Below are positions 34,681 through 45,445 of a stretch of 64,000 nt of DNA, in pieces; within the stretch, counting starts at the first letter, position 1; every line of letters begins with the position of its first letter. Origin of the DNA: Mallotus nudiflorus (Eukaryota > Streptophyta > Magnoliopsida > Malpighiales > Euphorbiaceae); the NCBI GenBank assembly GCA_947683625.1, contig CANTUR010000340.1:3507001-3571000 (forward strand), in the 5' to 3' direction. A program made the translations under genes and the position numbers. The notes under the pieces are model-generated. The model searched no databases, was not told the origin of the DNA, and worked only from the letters and a program-made list of their open reading frames with translations.

Positions 34681-36060
34681 ATGAGGAGGCGAGCGCGTGT
34701 CGCTCCACCGGTCGTTGAGGCCGAGGATGATGAGTCTTTTCAGGATGAGGTTTTGCCTCCTGAGCAGCCAGTTAGACGTAGAGGTCATGGCAGAGGTAGA
34801 CCTCGAGGAGTGGCAGGTCGCCGTAGGCAGAGAGAGTTATAGGACGAGGAGCCTGTAGAGCCTGAGTTTGATGTTCCTGTTCCTCCAGTTGTTCCACCTG
34901 TTCAGCCTGCCTATCAGCAGGGTATGTCTGACCCTGAGGCAGCTTTGTTCTATGCCCGAGTTGGCAGGATTGCTTTTGATGGTACTTCTGATCCGTTAGA
35001 TTTTCTGCATGCGATTGAGACTAGGACTCAGACTGCTCATACCGAGTACCAGCGGATCATGATCGTTGAGTTGTCTGTTGAGGGACCAGCCTTAGATTGG
35101 TTCATTCAGATGATCCAGCCCTATATGATGACGATGACCTGGGCTCAGTTCCGAGAGCGGTTTATGAGGAGATTCTGTCCAGAGCCTCTTCGTTTGAGCT
35201 ATCGTCTTTGACTGACCAGTATTTCTCGTGAAGATCGATTTGTAGAGGAGTACACCCGAGAGTTTCTTCGTCTGGGTAGATATGCAGAGGATCTGATGCG
35301 AGATCAATATTTTGCAGTCACTACGTATGTTACTGGTTTGGGTTATGCTTTTGCTGGTATGCCTACAGCAGGCCTTACTCTAGAGTCTGTGATTGAGTTA
35401 GCCAAGGAGATTGAGTTGAGGCTAGTTAGGCAGGGAGTGATGCCTGATTATTACCAGCTAGGAGTTCAGTCGAGTGGATTGCAGGCTACTCCGTATTCTA
35501 GTTTTCATGTTGGATCGAGTAGTCAGCAGCGAGGTCCAACTCAGCAGAGTCAGAGGCAGCAGCAGCGAGGTCCGACTCAACAGAGTCAGAGGCAGCAGCA
35601 GCGAGTGCATCGGAGCAGTAGACATGGCCGTGGAGGTCAGCGTAGATCATTCAGATTTGGATCAGGTGCTTCGAGCAGCAGCAGTGGTCGTAGTTCTGGA
35701 TCAGCGGCCAGTGTTTGTCAGATGTGTGGTAGAGTCCATCAGGGACCGTGTTATCTGACACCACTGACATGCTTCAGATGCGGGCAGACGGGACATTTTG
35801 CCAGATCGTGTCCTTATTCCTGGTATCAACAGCAGCAGATTCCGCGATTCCCACAGCAGTCGATTGCTAGTGCTGCACCCGTGCCATTTCAGTGACCACC
35901 AGCCCAGCACCAGAGTTCCACTCAGTTTGTTCCACAGCAGAGTCATGGTAGAGGTACTAGAGGAGGTGGCAAAGGTGTTGGCCAGGCTTCTACCAATCAG
36001 CAGGGAGGTTGAGGTCAAGCCAGAGTTTTCCATCTTACTCAGCAGGATGCTCAAGCATCT
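34681..36060 (+). pseudogene. gag of the Tekay element
   Basis: The probable start is the ATG at 34681 (MRRRARVAPPVVEAEDDESF), an arginine-rich N-terminus. Core gag follows at 34924-35211 (LFYARVGRIAFDGTSDPLDF, LDWFIQMIQPYMMTMTWAQF). After TGA at 35209 it continues in the same frame (VEEYTRELFRL-type block and LTLESVIELAKEIELRL). A Q/R-rich repeat GPTQQSQRQQQR occurs twice at about 35536-35602. The zinc knuckle CFRCGQTGHFARSC (about 35770-35812) binds RNA. Stops: TAG 34840, TGA 35209, 35893 and 36010. Frame 1 is kept from 34681 to 36700. Confidence 0.9.
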
Positions 36061-36702
36061 AATGCAGTCATGGCAGGTATTGTTTCTGTTTGCTACCTAG
36101 ATGCTTGGGTTTTGTTTGATCCGGGTGCCACGCATTCATTCATTTCTCCTATTTTTGCTTCTAAATCTTGTTGGCAAGCTTCGAGGATGGCTTTTCCTTT
36201 ATCTGTTGCCACTCCTCTGAGCGATTCCTTGGACACCGATATTATTCTTTCTGGTTGTCCAGTTCTCGTGGGAGATAGAGAATTACCTGCTGATTTGATT
36301 TTGTTGGATGTGATGGAGTTTGATGTTATTCTGGGAATGGATTGGTTATCTCAGTACTATGCCGTGGTAGATTGCAGGAATAAAGAGGTGACTTTCAGAA
36401 TTCCTGATGAAGAAGATTTTAAGTTTGTTGGTGATAGGAGTTCAGCACCTCAAAATCTTATTTCTGCTATTATGGCTAGGAAGTTATTGAGGAAAGGTTG
36501 TCAGGGATATTTGGCATTGGTCAGGGATACTTCAGTGGAGAAGTTGTCACTCACAGATGTTCCTGTTGCTTGTGAGTTTCCTGATGTTTTTCCCGAGGAG
36601 TTGCCATGTTTACCACCTCATAGAGAGATTGAGTTCTGTATAGATGTGGTTCCAGGTACTACTCCTATATCTATGCCACCCTATAGAATGGCTCCTGCAT
36701 AG
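36061..36702 (+). pseudogene. Aspartic protease of the Tekay element
   Basis: The active site is WVLFDPGATHSFIS (D-P-G-A, about 36105-36150), as in many Tekay copies. The domain closes with MEFDVILGMDWLSQYYAVVD (I-LGMDWL) and continues through FRIPDEEDFKFVG to the protease-RT linker (DVFPEELPCLPPHREIEFCI, PISMPPYRMAPA). TAG at 36700 ends the open stretch. It is in the same frame as gag. Confidence 0.92.
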
Positions 36703-37660
36703 TTGAAAGAGTTGAAGGAGCAGTTGCAAGAGTTTCATTAGACCTAGTGTTTCCCCTTGGGGTGCACCAGTCCTGTTTATGAAGAAGAAGGATGGTACCC
36801 TGAGACTGTGCATTGACTACAGAGAATTGAATAAGGTGACAGTGAAGAACAAGTATCCTCTCCCGAGGATAGATGATTTGTTTGATCAGCTATAGGGTGC
36901 ACAGTTCTTTTCTAAGGTCGACTTGAGGTCGGGTTATCATCAGCTGCGTATCAGTGAATCTGATGTTCCTAAGACAGCGTTCCGCACTCGATATGGCCAT
37001 TATGAGTTTTTGGTGATGTCTTTTGGTTTGACTAATGCAACAGCAGCTTTTATGGACCTGATGAACAGGGTATTCAGATCGTATGTGGATCAGTTTGTAG
37101 TAGTCTTCATTGATGATATACTGGTTTATTCGAGGAGTATGGAGGAGCATGTATATCACTTGAGGATTGTATTACAGACATTGAGAGATCATCAGCTTTA
37201 TGCTAAATTCTCGAAGTGTGATTTTTGGATGGAGAGTGTTTCTTTTCTTGGACACGTAGTGTCTAAAGAAGGTATTCAGGTTGATCCACAGAAGATTGAG
37301 GCAGTATCTGAATGGCCTAGACCTACTTCTATCACAGAGATTCGGAGTTTTCTGGGTTTAGCCGGGTATTATAGGTGGTTTGTGCAGGATTTTTCCAGAA
37401 TTGCAGCCCCTATGACTCGCTTGACTCAAAAGAATGTTAGATTTGAGTGGTCAGAAGCTTGTGAGAATAGTTTCAGTTGTTGAAGGAGAAGTTGACCACA
37501 GCGCCAGTATTAGCTTTGCCTAATAGTGTGGATAAGTTCACAGTTTACTGTGATGCCTCTAGAATTGGTCTTGGTTGTGTGTTGATGCAGAATGGAAGGG
37601 TGATAGCCTATGCTTCGAGGCAGTTGAAGAAGCATGAGTAGAACTATCCTACACATGATT
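36703..37660 (+). pseudogene. Reverse transcriptase and start of RNase H of the Tekay element
   Basis: A small deletion near 36735 removes a few codons and shifts the frame. The sequence then reads SVSPWGAPVLFMKKKDGTLR, LCIDYRELNKVTVKNKYPLP, then TAG at 36893 (Q in the family), FSKVDLRSGYHQLRI and VVVFIDDILVYSRS (FIDD catalytic site). A one-base deletion near 37470 returns to frame 1. KFTVYCDASRIGLGCVLMQN (RNase H, first D) and KKHE then TAG at 37639 (Q in the family) follow. Confidence 0.93.
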
Positions 37661-39453
37661 TGGAGATGGCTGCAGTGATCTTTGCTTTGAAGATCTGGAG
37701 ACATTATCTGTACGGGATGACTTGTGAGATATTTACTGATCACAAAAGCCTTAAGTACATTTTCCAGCAGCGATATTTGAATTTGAGGCAGAGAAGATGG
37801 TTAGAATTGTTGAAGGATTATGATTGCGAGATCTTATATCATCCGGGTAAAGCTAATGTGGTAGCAGATGCCTTGAGTAGAAAGTCCTCAGGCAGTCTTG
37901 CTCACATCAGTGTTGAGAGGAGACCATTGATCCAGGAGTTGCATCTGTTGGTGGATCAAGGTCTGATGATGAAGATCAGTAGATCAGGTGGACTGCTAGC
38001 TCAGTTTCAAATACGATCTGTACTGAGGGATAGGACTAAAGCAGCTCAGAGCCGAGATCCTATTCTGGAAGAGCTTGCAGAGAATGTCGGAGCAGGGAAG
38101 TTCACTGATTTCACACTTGATGATGATGGTGTGTTGTGGATCAGTGGTAGGTTGTGTGTTCCTGATGTGGATGACTTGAGGGAAGAGATTTTAGAGGAAG
38201 CACACTCTACAGCTTACAGCGTTCATCCAGGTGTTACTAAGATGTACCACAGTATCAGAGATTTATGCTGGTGGGACGGATTGAAGAAAGATGTCGCTGA
38301 TTATGTTGCTAAGTGTTTGACATGTCAGCAAGTGAAAGCCGAACATCAGAAGCCTTCTGGGAAGCTTCAGCCTCTTCCTATTCCCGATTGGAAGTGGGAA
38401 AGGATAGCTATGGATTTTGTGGTTGGATTACCTCGTTCGAAGGATGGATACGATTCCATCTGGGTGATTGTAGACAGATTGACGAAGTCTGCACATTTCT
38501 TGAATGTGAAAGCCACATATTCAGTTGCTAGATTGGCGAAGTTGTATGTGAAGCATATCGTATGCCTTCATGGAGTACCTGTGTCCATTGTGTCAGATAG
38601 AGGTTCGGTGTTTACTTCTCATTTTTGGCAGAAGTTGCAGGAAGCGATGGGCACTAGGTTGGATTTCAGTACTGCTTTTCATCCTTAGACAGATGGCCAG
38701 TCTGAGAGGACGATCCAGACACTGGAAGATATGTTGAGGATGTGTGTCTTGGATTTGGGAGGTAGCTGGGATGATCATTTGTCACTTGTTGAGTTTCCAT
38801 ATAATAACAACTACCATAGCAGTATTGGCATGGCACCATATGAGGCATTATATGGAAGGAAGTGTAGATCCCCTTTGAGTTGGGACGAGATTGGTGAGAG
38901 AGCTTTGACTGGACCTGAGATGGTTCAGGATGCTGCAGAGAAAGTCGCCGTGATTAAGCGAAGATTAGAGACTGCAATTAGTAGGCACAAGAGTTATGCG
39001 GATCCTAGGCGCAGAGATGTAGAGTTTCAGGTTGGAGATTTCGTTTTTCTAAAGCTATCTCCGATGAAGGGTGTGATGAGATTTGGCAGGAAGGGTAAGT
39101 TAGCACGGAGATATATTGGACCGTTTGAGATTTTGGAGAGAGTTGGCACTGTTGCATATCGGTTGGATTTGCCTCCGAGTATGTCACAAGTGCATCCAGT
39201 ATTTCATATCTCGATGTTGAGGAAGTATATCTCAGACCCTTCACACGTGTTGCAGCTCGACAGTGTAGAAGTGAGTGAAGATTTGATGTTTGTAGAAGAA
39301 CCTGTGGCGATCGTTGATTATCAAGTTCGACAGTTGCGTTCGAAGCAGATTCCGATGGTCAAGGTTCTGTGGCGTAGCAACAGAGTTGAAGAGCATACGT
39401 GGGAGACTGAAGCTGAGATGCGAGCTTCTTACCCGTATCTCTTTCCTTCTTGA
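37660..39453 (+). pseudogene. RNase H, integrase and chromodomain of the Tekay element
   Basis: 37660-38688 is open for 342 codons: RNase H (ALKIWRHYLYG, FTDHKSLKYIF, ANVVADALSRK), integrase zinc finger (H-S...H-P...C-L-T-C) and catalytic residues in ERIAMDFVVGLP (D) and VSDRGSVF (D). TAG at 38686 replaces the Q of HPQTDG. The same frame resumes to 39453 with DGQSERTIQ (E), NNNYHSSIGMAPYEALYGRK, the GPF-IL-RVG-VAYRL module and the chromodomain. The chromodomain is thought to steer insertion to methylated-histone chromatin. Only one stop separates this copy from an open integrase. Confidence 0.95.
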
Positions 39454-39495
39454 TTCTGTAATCTTTTTTTTCTGGAATTCGGAGACGAATTCTTG

Positions 39496-39509
39496 TAAGG
39501 GGGGGAGAC
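39496..39509 (+). promoter_or_regulatory. Polypurine tract of the Tekay element
   Basis: GTAAGGGGGGGAGAC directly before the 3' LTR; plus-strand DNA primer. Confidence 0.85.
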
Positions 39510-42500
39510 TGTAATATCCCGTGTTTTTAAATATTTTAATACTGCATCGGGATATGCAATGTTAATAATTTTTAAATATGATATTGATATTTCATAAGTT
39601 GTTGATTAATTAAAATTGATTTTTAATTGTTTATTATTATTTTGAGTACTTTACGTAAAATTTTCCCGGGACTTTCATTTTCGGGGAAATTTTCATGTAA
39701 ATAATTTATTATTAATTATTTTAAATACATTTTCGGACTTGCATGAACTCATACGTATTTTTAAAATACTAAATAAAGCCTATGTGTGTATGTATTTATT
39801 TAATTAGGGTTTAATTAATATTACCCTAATATTTTATTAATTATTTATTAGTTTTATTGTTATTTAATTATTTTTATTTAGTATAAATTATTAAAATATT
39901 AAATTATATATGTGTGGTGTATATTTAGTGTGTGTAATTTAATATTATTTTATTATATAGTATAAAGTATATATATATACACATTATATGTTAAAAAATC
40001 AAATTTTGGAAAATTACAAAACTGCCCCTCCCGAACTCCTTCTTCCCCGATCACCTTCCCTCACCGTTCCGGTCGCTGCCGTCCTATTCCCTTGCTGTTA
40101 GTGTGCCGTCCGGTGTGCCACCTCCTTCCTCAGCCTCTTCCGCCGCCTGTAGTAGCTATTTCTGGCGTCTGGAAGTGGATTTTGGTTGGAGAAGCCGAAT
40201 TTCCTTCCACCATCGATCACGACGATTCCGGCCACCATTTTCGACACCGCTGGTCTCTTTCTTCTCCTTGAGCTCCGATGAGTGTGATTCTAGCTTTGGT
40301 TTGAGCTTAAATGGTCTAGAATTGCTTAGGTTTCGAATTTTCCAATTCAGTCACATTAGGGTTTTCAATTTTTTTGAGCTTCGAATTGATTGATTCATGA
40401 AAAATCCCTTCACAAATGTTGATTCTAGTAGCTTAATCTACATGTATGAATTTTTGTGGAATTTTTGGAGATTTTTGGATTTTTGCGTATTTTTGAATAT
40501 TTTAATATTATTTTCTAATTTTCGGAAATAAATTATTTAAATTATGAAATTGTGTTTTATGGTTAAATTAGGTGTTGAAATAAATTATAGGAATTTATTT
40601 GGAATTTTTATGAATTATTATGTATTTATTTTGAATTATTGAAGTTTATGTAATTTGGGAAATTAGGGTTTATTATGTTTTTATTTGAAATTAATTGGTT
40701 AATTGAGTTTAATTATTAATATTATTGATAAATATGTTGAGAAAATTAATTTTGGATAATTGTATAATTTTTAGTGAATTTTTGAAGTAATTTTAGTATA
40801 TTTATATATATATATAGGGGTATTTTGGTAATTTTACACAAAATTGCCTAAAAATGTAATTTAATTGGTTTTAATAGTTATTTAAGGTATAAAAATGATT
40901 TCTACAAATTATTTAGTATTTTTAACTAATTAAAACTATTTTTCGTAAATTATTTTCAAATATATATATAATATACGATTTTACTAATAAAATGAGTTTT
41001 TATCGGTTTTAATGTGTTTAAAGGTTAATTATGTAATTTCTACCTATAAAATGTATTTCTGTGATTAAGTGTATTTTTGGTATTTCTGGAATTGTTCTGT
41101 GTTTGTGGACCCCGGTCAGTAGACTATAGTTTGGAGTCCGACCGAGGGGTTGTGGTTGAGTGTTGAGCTTGTTTTTCGAAGTGTATTTCTTTGCAGGGTC
41201 GGCTCTACTCTTTTGAGTAGAGAGATGTCCGTTTTACAGAGGGGAGGTTCTACCGGATTTTCGGTAGAATTCTCGTAAAACATGATATCCGGTCGAACCC
41301 TGATATCGATTCTGTTTTAATCCTCTAGATCGAATTCTAGGATTTTCTATTAGGTTTATTTTGATGTCTGTTATTTATTGTTTGTCTAGTTGCGCCGAGA
41401 TCGAGGGCTAGTGGTCCAGGCCCGTCGGACCCATCTCGTGGAGCGCACTAATTTATGAGTTACTATACTATATATATATGTTTTAGGATGCATGATTTAG
41501 AAATATATGTTTTATTTTGATAAAAATGCATAAATAATGTGATTTGTATTTAAGTATATTTTTGGTATATATTAAATTATATACATGTTTTGTTAATAAA
41601 CTATATTTAAAATGTTTTTAAATATATTTCTAGCTTAATTTATAATTTGATTGGATTGATTTGACGTATATATACTCGAAATATACCTTGTTTACTTTTG
41701 GTATATTTCCAGTATATATATGGTTTATATTGTTATTTTATTTAAATTCATGCATCATTTATTTTTATGAATGAATGTTTTATATTTATTAATGAAGGAT
41801 ATCAATAGAACGTGCTACCTAGTGGGCAGCACTAGGACCGATTACGTACCAGTGCGCCTATAGTATTTAGGCTATATTACTAACCTATTTGTGGATATTG
41901 ATCGAATGTAATTATTTGATGTGTGAGATATGGTTTGAGGGTGTGATTGCTGGAGCTCTGTTGACTAAGTGTCTCGGGGCCAATCACACTGGCAGTCAGA
42001 CTGTTAGAGCTCGGTTGACTTAGTGTCTCGGGGCTAGTCTACTGTCCAAATGGATTAAGTGGATATATTTTGGAATAAGTGAGCCTGTATGGCTAGAGTG
42101 TTGTCTAACATTGTTTTTGAGGTTACGATATTCTAGGGTTCTATGTGATCCTTCATAAACTGTGATTTTCAATAAATAAAATATATAAAAATGATTTTTA
42201 CTGCATCTGTGTGAATTTGCATGTATATATACATATTAGATATATATACTGTTGAGTGTATGCATTGTCATTTAGTATGCATGTACATATATTATAGTAA
42301 TTCACTCAGTGAGGTCTGACTCCCCTCCGTTGACTATTTTTCAGGAGAGTCAACATCTTTATACCTCAGTAGCAGGCCTGTACGCCGGATTTCTTCCGCC
42401 CCGGCTTCTTTGTGTAAATTACTTATTTGAGTCTTATTTTTATATAATCTAGACACTGTAGTAGTTGTAAATTAAATTGTGGGATTTCATGTATTTTATT

Positions 42501-42747
42501 TAAAGAGATGTATTATATTGAAACTGGATTTATATTGAAAGATTTTATATATATGAGATGAGATTTGACTTAAATCCAGTTGATGGAAATGTTACTATTA
42601 TATTTATGATTTCTATTTTCGCTGCATATAATATTTTTATTGTTATTATTGCATGTATTATTTTATTTTTAGGCTTGCTACGGGTTCCGGATTCGAAAGA
42701 ATCCCGTTCCCTAGCGCCGGTCATGGCTCCTATTTTGGGTCGTGACA
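39510..42747 (+). repeat. 3' LTR of the Tekay element
   Basis: 3238 bp, TGTAATATCCCG...GGGTCGTGACA, collinear with 31247-34481. CAAAC follows at 42748-42752. Confidence 0.95.
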
Positions 42748-42752
42748 CAAAC

Positions 42753-43110
42753 TAAAGAAATCACAGAAAATGAACTTTAGAACAATATACCTTTTATCAA
42801 AGCTATTAGCATGAAATTAATCTATGAAGAACTAAAGATGACCATAAAGTCTAGCCATTTAGAGTACTACTGCGATAGTAAAAATCTTATCTACTCCAAA
42901 AGAAGTCAGGAACATATAAATAGACCAAAGAAGATACAAGCATGGTAATGATCCTTTGTAGAGGGAAAAGTGATGGCCTCGGATGAAGCACATAGACAAT
43001 ACTGTAGACTGATGATATCAGAAGAGAAATAATACTGTACTTTTTGTAAAAAGGACATGCCAGTAGTAGATACATCTATAAAAAAAATTAGAATTACCTA
43101 TGTAAAAAAA
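42753..43110 (+). pseudogene. Viral last ORF, part after the Tekay insertion
   Basis: It continues the ORF cut at 31246: KEITENEL, NNIPFIKAISMKLIYEELKM, SSHLEYYCDSKNLIYSKRSQ and, after stops, VMASDEAHRQYCRLMI and YCTFCKKDMPVVDT, ending near 43102. It parallels 23885-24241 almost base for base, which proves the two viral tails are copies. The array begins directly afterwards. Confidence 0.75.
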
Positions 43111-43560
43111 AGATATTGTAAGAATATAGATAAGTAAGAATGTAAAATATAGACAAGTTTAAAAGTGTAGTGTCAAATGTCAGGCTAAAAACAAACGAAA
43201 GAAAATTAGTAGTCAAAAAGTCTAATTTAGGTGTAAGATTTTGATAGTAATATAATATTTTGTAACTATAAAGAATCGCATAATAGTCATATTATAGAAG
43301 GTAATGTTGTAGAAAATTTAACAATTGATATGATAACAAATTTAGGAAATTGTTTGTATAATAAATTATTATGATTGCAAAAAATATTAGATTAACAATG
43401 TAGAATAGAATTATTAGTAAAAGAAATTATAACTATTGGATTATCATGAGTTCTACAATAGATAAAATTTTAGATAATATTTTTATATTAGATTGGAGAT
43501 GGTTATCGGTCATGATATCACTAAGAGATGAAATAGAAAAAATCATAGATGCAGAAAGAG
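43111..43560 (+). repeat. Array unit 1, internally deleted
   Basis: After TTAGGTGT (about 43232) it jumps straight to AAGATTTTGATAGTAATA in ORF1, so the TATA box, poly(A) signal, primer site and ORF1 start are missing. A shorter gap lies near 43380. Confidence 0.85.
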
Positions 43561-44513
43561 AGATATTATGAGAATATGGATAAGTAAAAATGTAAAATAT
43601 AGACAAGTGTAAAAGTGTAGTGCCAAATGTTGAACTAAAAACAAAAGAAAGACAATTAGTAGTCAAAAAGTCTGATTTAGGTGTAGAAAAATTAAGCTAA
43701 TAGCCAAGCCATGTGTCCAAAGTAATTTATGTAGAATCATGTAGAAACATAGATATTTTAGATATAGTCTTCTATATAAATGAGATTGTTTTATAAAGAT
43801 TGTAAGTAAGAAAAAAACTTATTAATAAAAATACTATGAGTTTTTATAATATTTTTTAGTAGAAAGCTATCTCTTCGTAAGTTCTCTTACTCATCCTATA
43901 TTTTTTAATCCATGGTTTAAATGCTTGTATAAATTAATTATTCACAATTATACTAATTGTGTTATATGAAATTTTAAGATATACTGTGAATTTTTTATAG
44001 TTTGTCTGTCTTTCAAGGATGCATCCTTATTATGATATCAAAGCATATAGGTTGAGAAGAAAATTTGCAGAGAATCCATAAAAAATGAAAAGAAAATTTG
44101 AACATTTGTTAATAGGAATTAGTAGTAATAATGAACAAATAAGTCAAGATTTTGATAGTAATACAATATTTAGTAACTATAAAGAATCGAATAATAATCA
44201 TAGTAAAGAAGGTAACGTTGTAGAAAATTTAATAATTGATATGATAACAAATTTAGGAAATTGCTTGTATAATAAATTATTAGGATTGCAAGAAAATAAA
44301 TAAAGTCTAGAAAAAATTACCAAGGCTCTTGAAAAAATATTAGATCAACAATATAAAATATAATTACTAGTAAAAGAAATTATAACTATTGGATTATCAT
44401 GAGTTCTACAATAGATAAAATTTTAAATAATATGCGTATATTAGATTACAGTCAGTTATTAGTAATGATATCATTAAGAGATGAAAAAGATAAAACCATA
44501 GATGCAGAAAGAG

Positions 44514-45445
44514 AGATATTGTAAGAATATAGATAAGTAAGAATTTAAAATATAGACAAGTGTAAAAGTGTACTGCCAAATGTTGGACTAAAAACAAAAG
44601 AAAGAAAATTAGTAATTAAAAAGTCTAATTTAGGTGTAGACAAATTAAGTTAATAGCCAAGCCATGTTTCCAAAGTAATTTATGTAGAATCATGTAGAAA
44701 CTTAGATATTTTAGATATAGTCTTATATATATATGAGTTTATATTATAGAGATTGTAAGTAAATACTATGAGTTTTTATAATATTTATGAGTAGAAAGCT
44801 ACCTCTTTGTAAGTTCTCTTACTCTTTCTATATTTTTTGATCCATGGTTTAAATGTTTGTAAGAATTAATTATTCACAGTTATACTAATTGTGTTCTATG
44901 AAATTTTAAATTATACTATTAATTTCTTATAGTTTGTCTGTCTTTTATGCATGCATCCCTATTATGGTATAAGAGCATATAGGTTGGGAAGAGAATTTGC
45001 AGATAATCCAGAAAAAATGAAAAGAAAATTTGAACATTTGTTAATAGGAATTAGTAGTAAAAATGAGTAAATAAGTCAAGGTTTTGATAGTAATACAATA
45101 TTTTGTAACTACAAAGAATGACAAAATAATCATAGTATAGAAGGTAATGTTGTATAAAAATTAATAATTGATATGATAACAAATTTATGAAATAGTTTGT
45201 ACAATAAATTACTAGGATTGCAAGAAAATAAAGAAAGTCTAGAAAAAATTACTAAAACTCTTGAAAAGAAATTCAATCAATAATATAGAATATAATTATT
45301 AGTAAAATAAATTATAACTATTTGATTATGAAGAGTTCTATAATAGATAAAATTTTAGATAAAATGTTTATATTAGATTGGAGTCGATTATAAGTCATGA
45401 TATCACTAAAAGATGAAATATATAAAACCACAGATGCAGAAAGAG
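44514..45445 (+). promoter_or_regulatory. Example array unit 3: promoter, poly(A) signal, primer site, ORF1
   Basis: TATA-like TCTTATATATATATGAG at about 44721-44737 is followed by GAGTTTTTATAATATT, TTTCTATATTTTTTGATCCATGG, the primer site variant at 44965 and ATGAAAAGAAAATTTG (ORF1) at about 45017. ORF1 in this unit has a TAG soon after. The best-preserved ORF1 reading frames in the array start near 44085, 46959, 49969 and 50868. Confidence 0.65.

Larger units (their letters stand above)
31247..42747 (+). mobile_element. Complete Tekay-lineage chromovirus (Ty3/Gypsy), 11501 bp, inside the viral last ORF
   Basis: Long LTRs of 3235 bp (31247-34481) and 3238 bp (39510-42747) enclose one gag-pol region and are bracketed by CAAAC. 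Pol ends in a chromodomain (EEPVAIVDYQVRQLRSKQIP, then EEHTWETEAEMRASYPYLF), the mark of chromoviruses; LTR size and gag/pol motifs point to Tekay (Del). By eye the LTRs are roughly 97-98% identical, so the insertion is young. It splits the viral ORF cleanly, so it came after viral integration. Eight in-frame stops and two frameshifts make it non-autonomous. Confidence 0.95.
23868..43110 (+). mobile_element. Endogenous pararetrovirus locus (Caulimoviridae-like), main copy with two later insertions
   Basis: The order after the upstream tail is leader with TATA-like box, poly(A) signal and tRNA-Met primer site (24251-24952); small ORFs 1-4 with ATGA or TAATG-type overlaps (24953-26194); ORF5 onward (26181-30480) with protease-like, RT and RNase H domains; a coiled-coil ORF; and a last ORF ending at about 43102. 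There are no LTRs at its ends. The leader occurs between the tail of one copy and the ORFs of the next, as expected for a circular genome integrated as a concatemer. Subtracting the solo LTR (1555 bp plus TSD) and the Tekay element (11501 bp plus TSD) leaves only about 5.8 kb per genome. I recognise no movement or coat protein. Confidence 0.8.
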
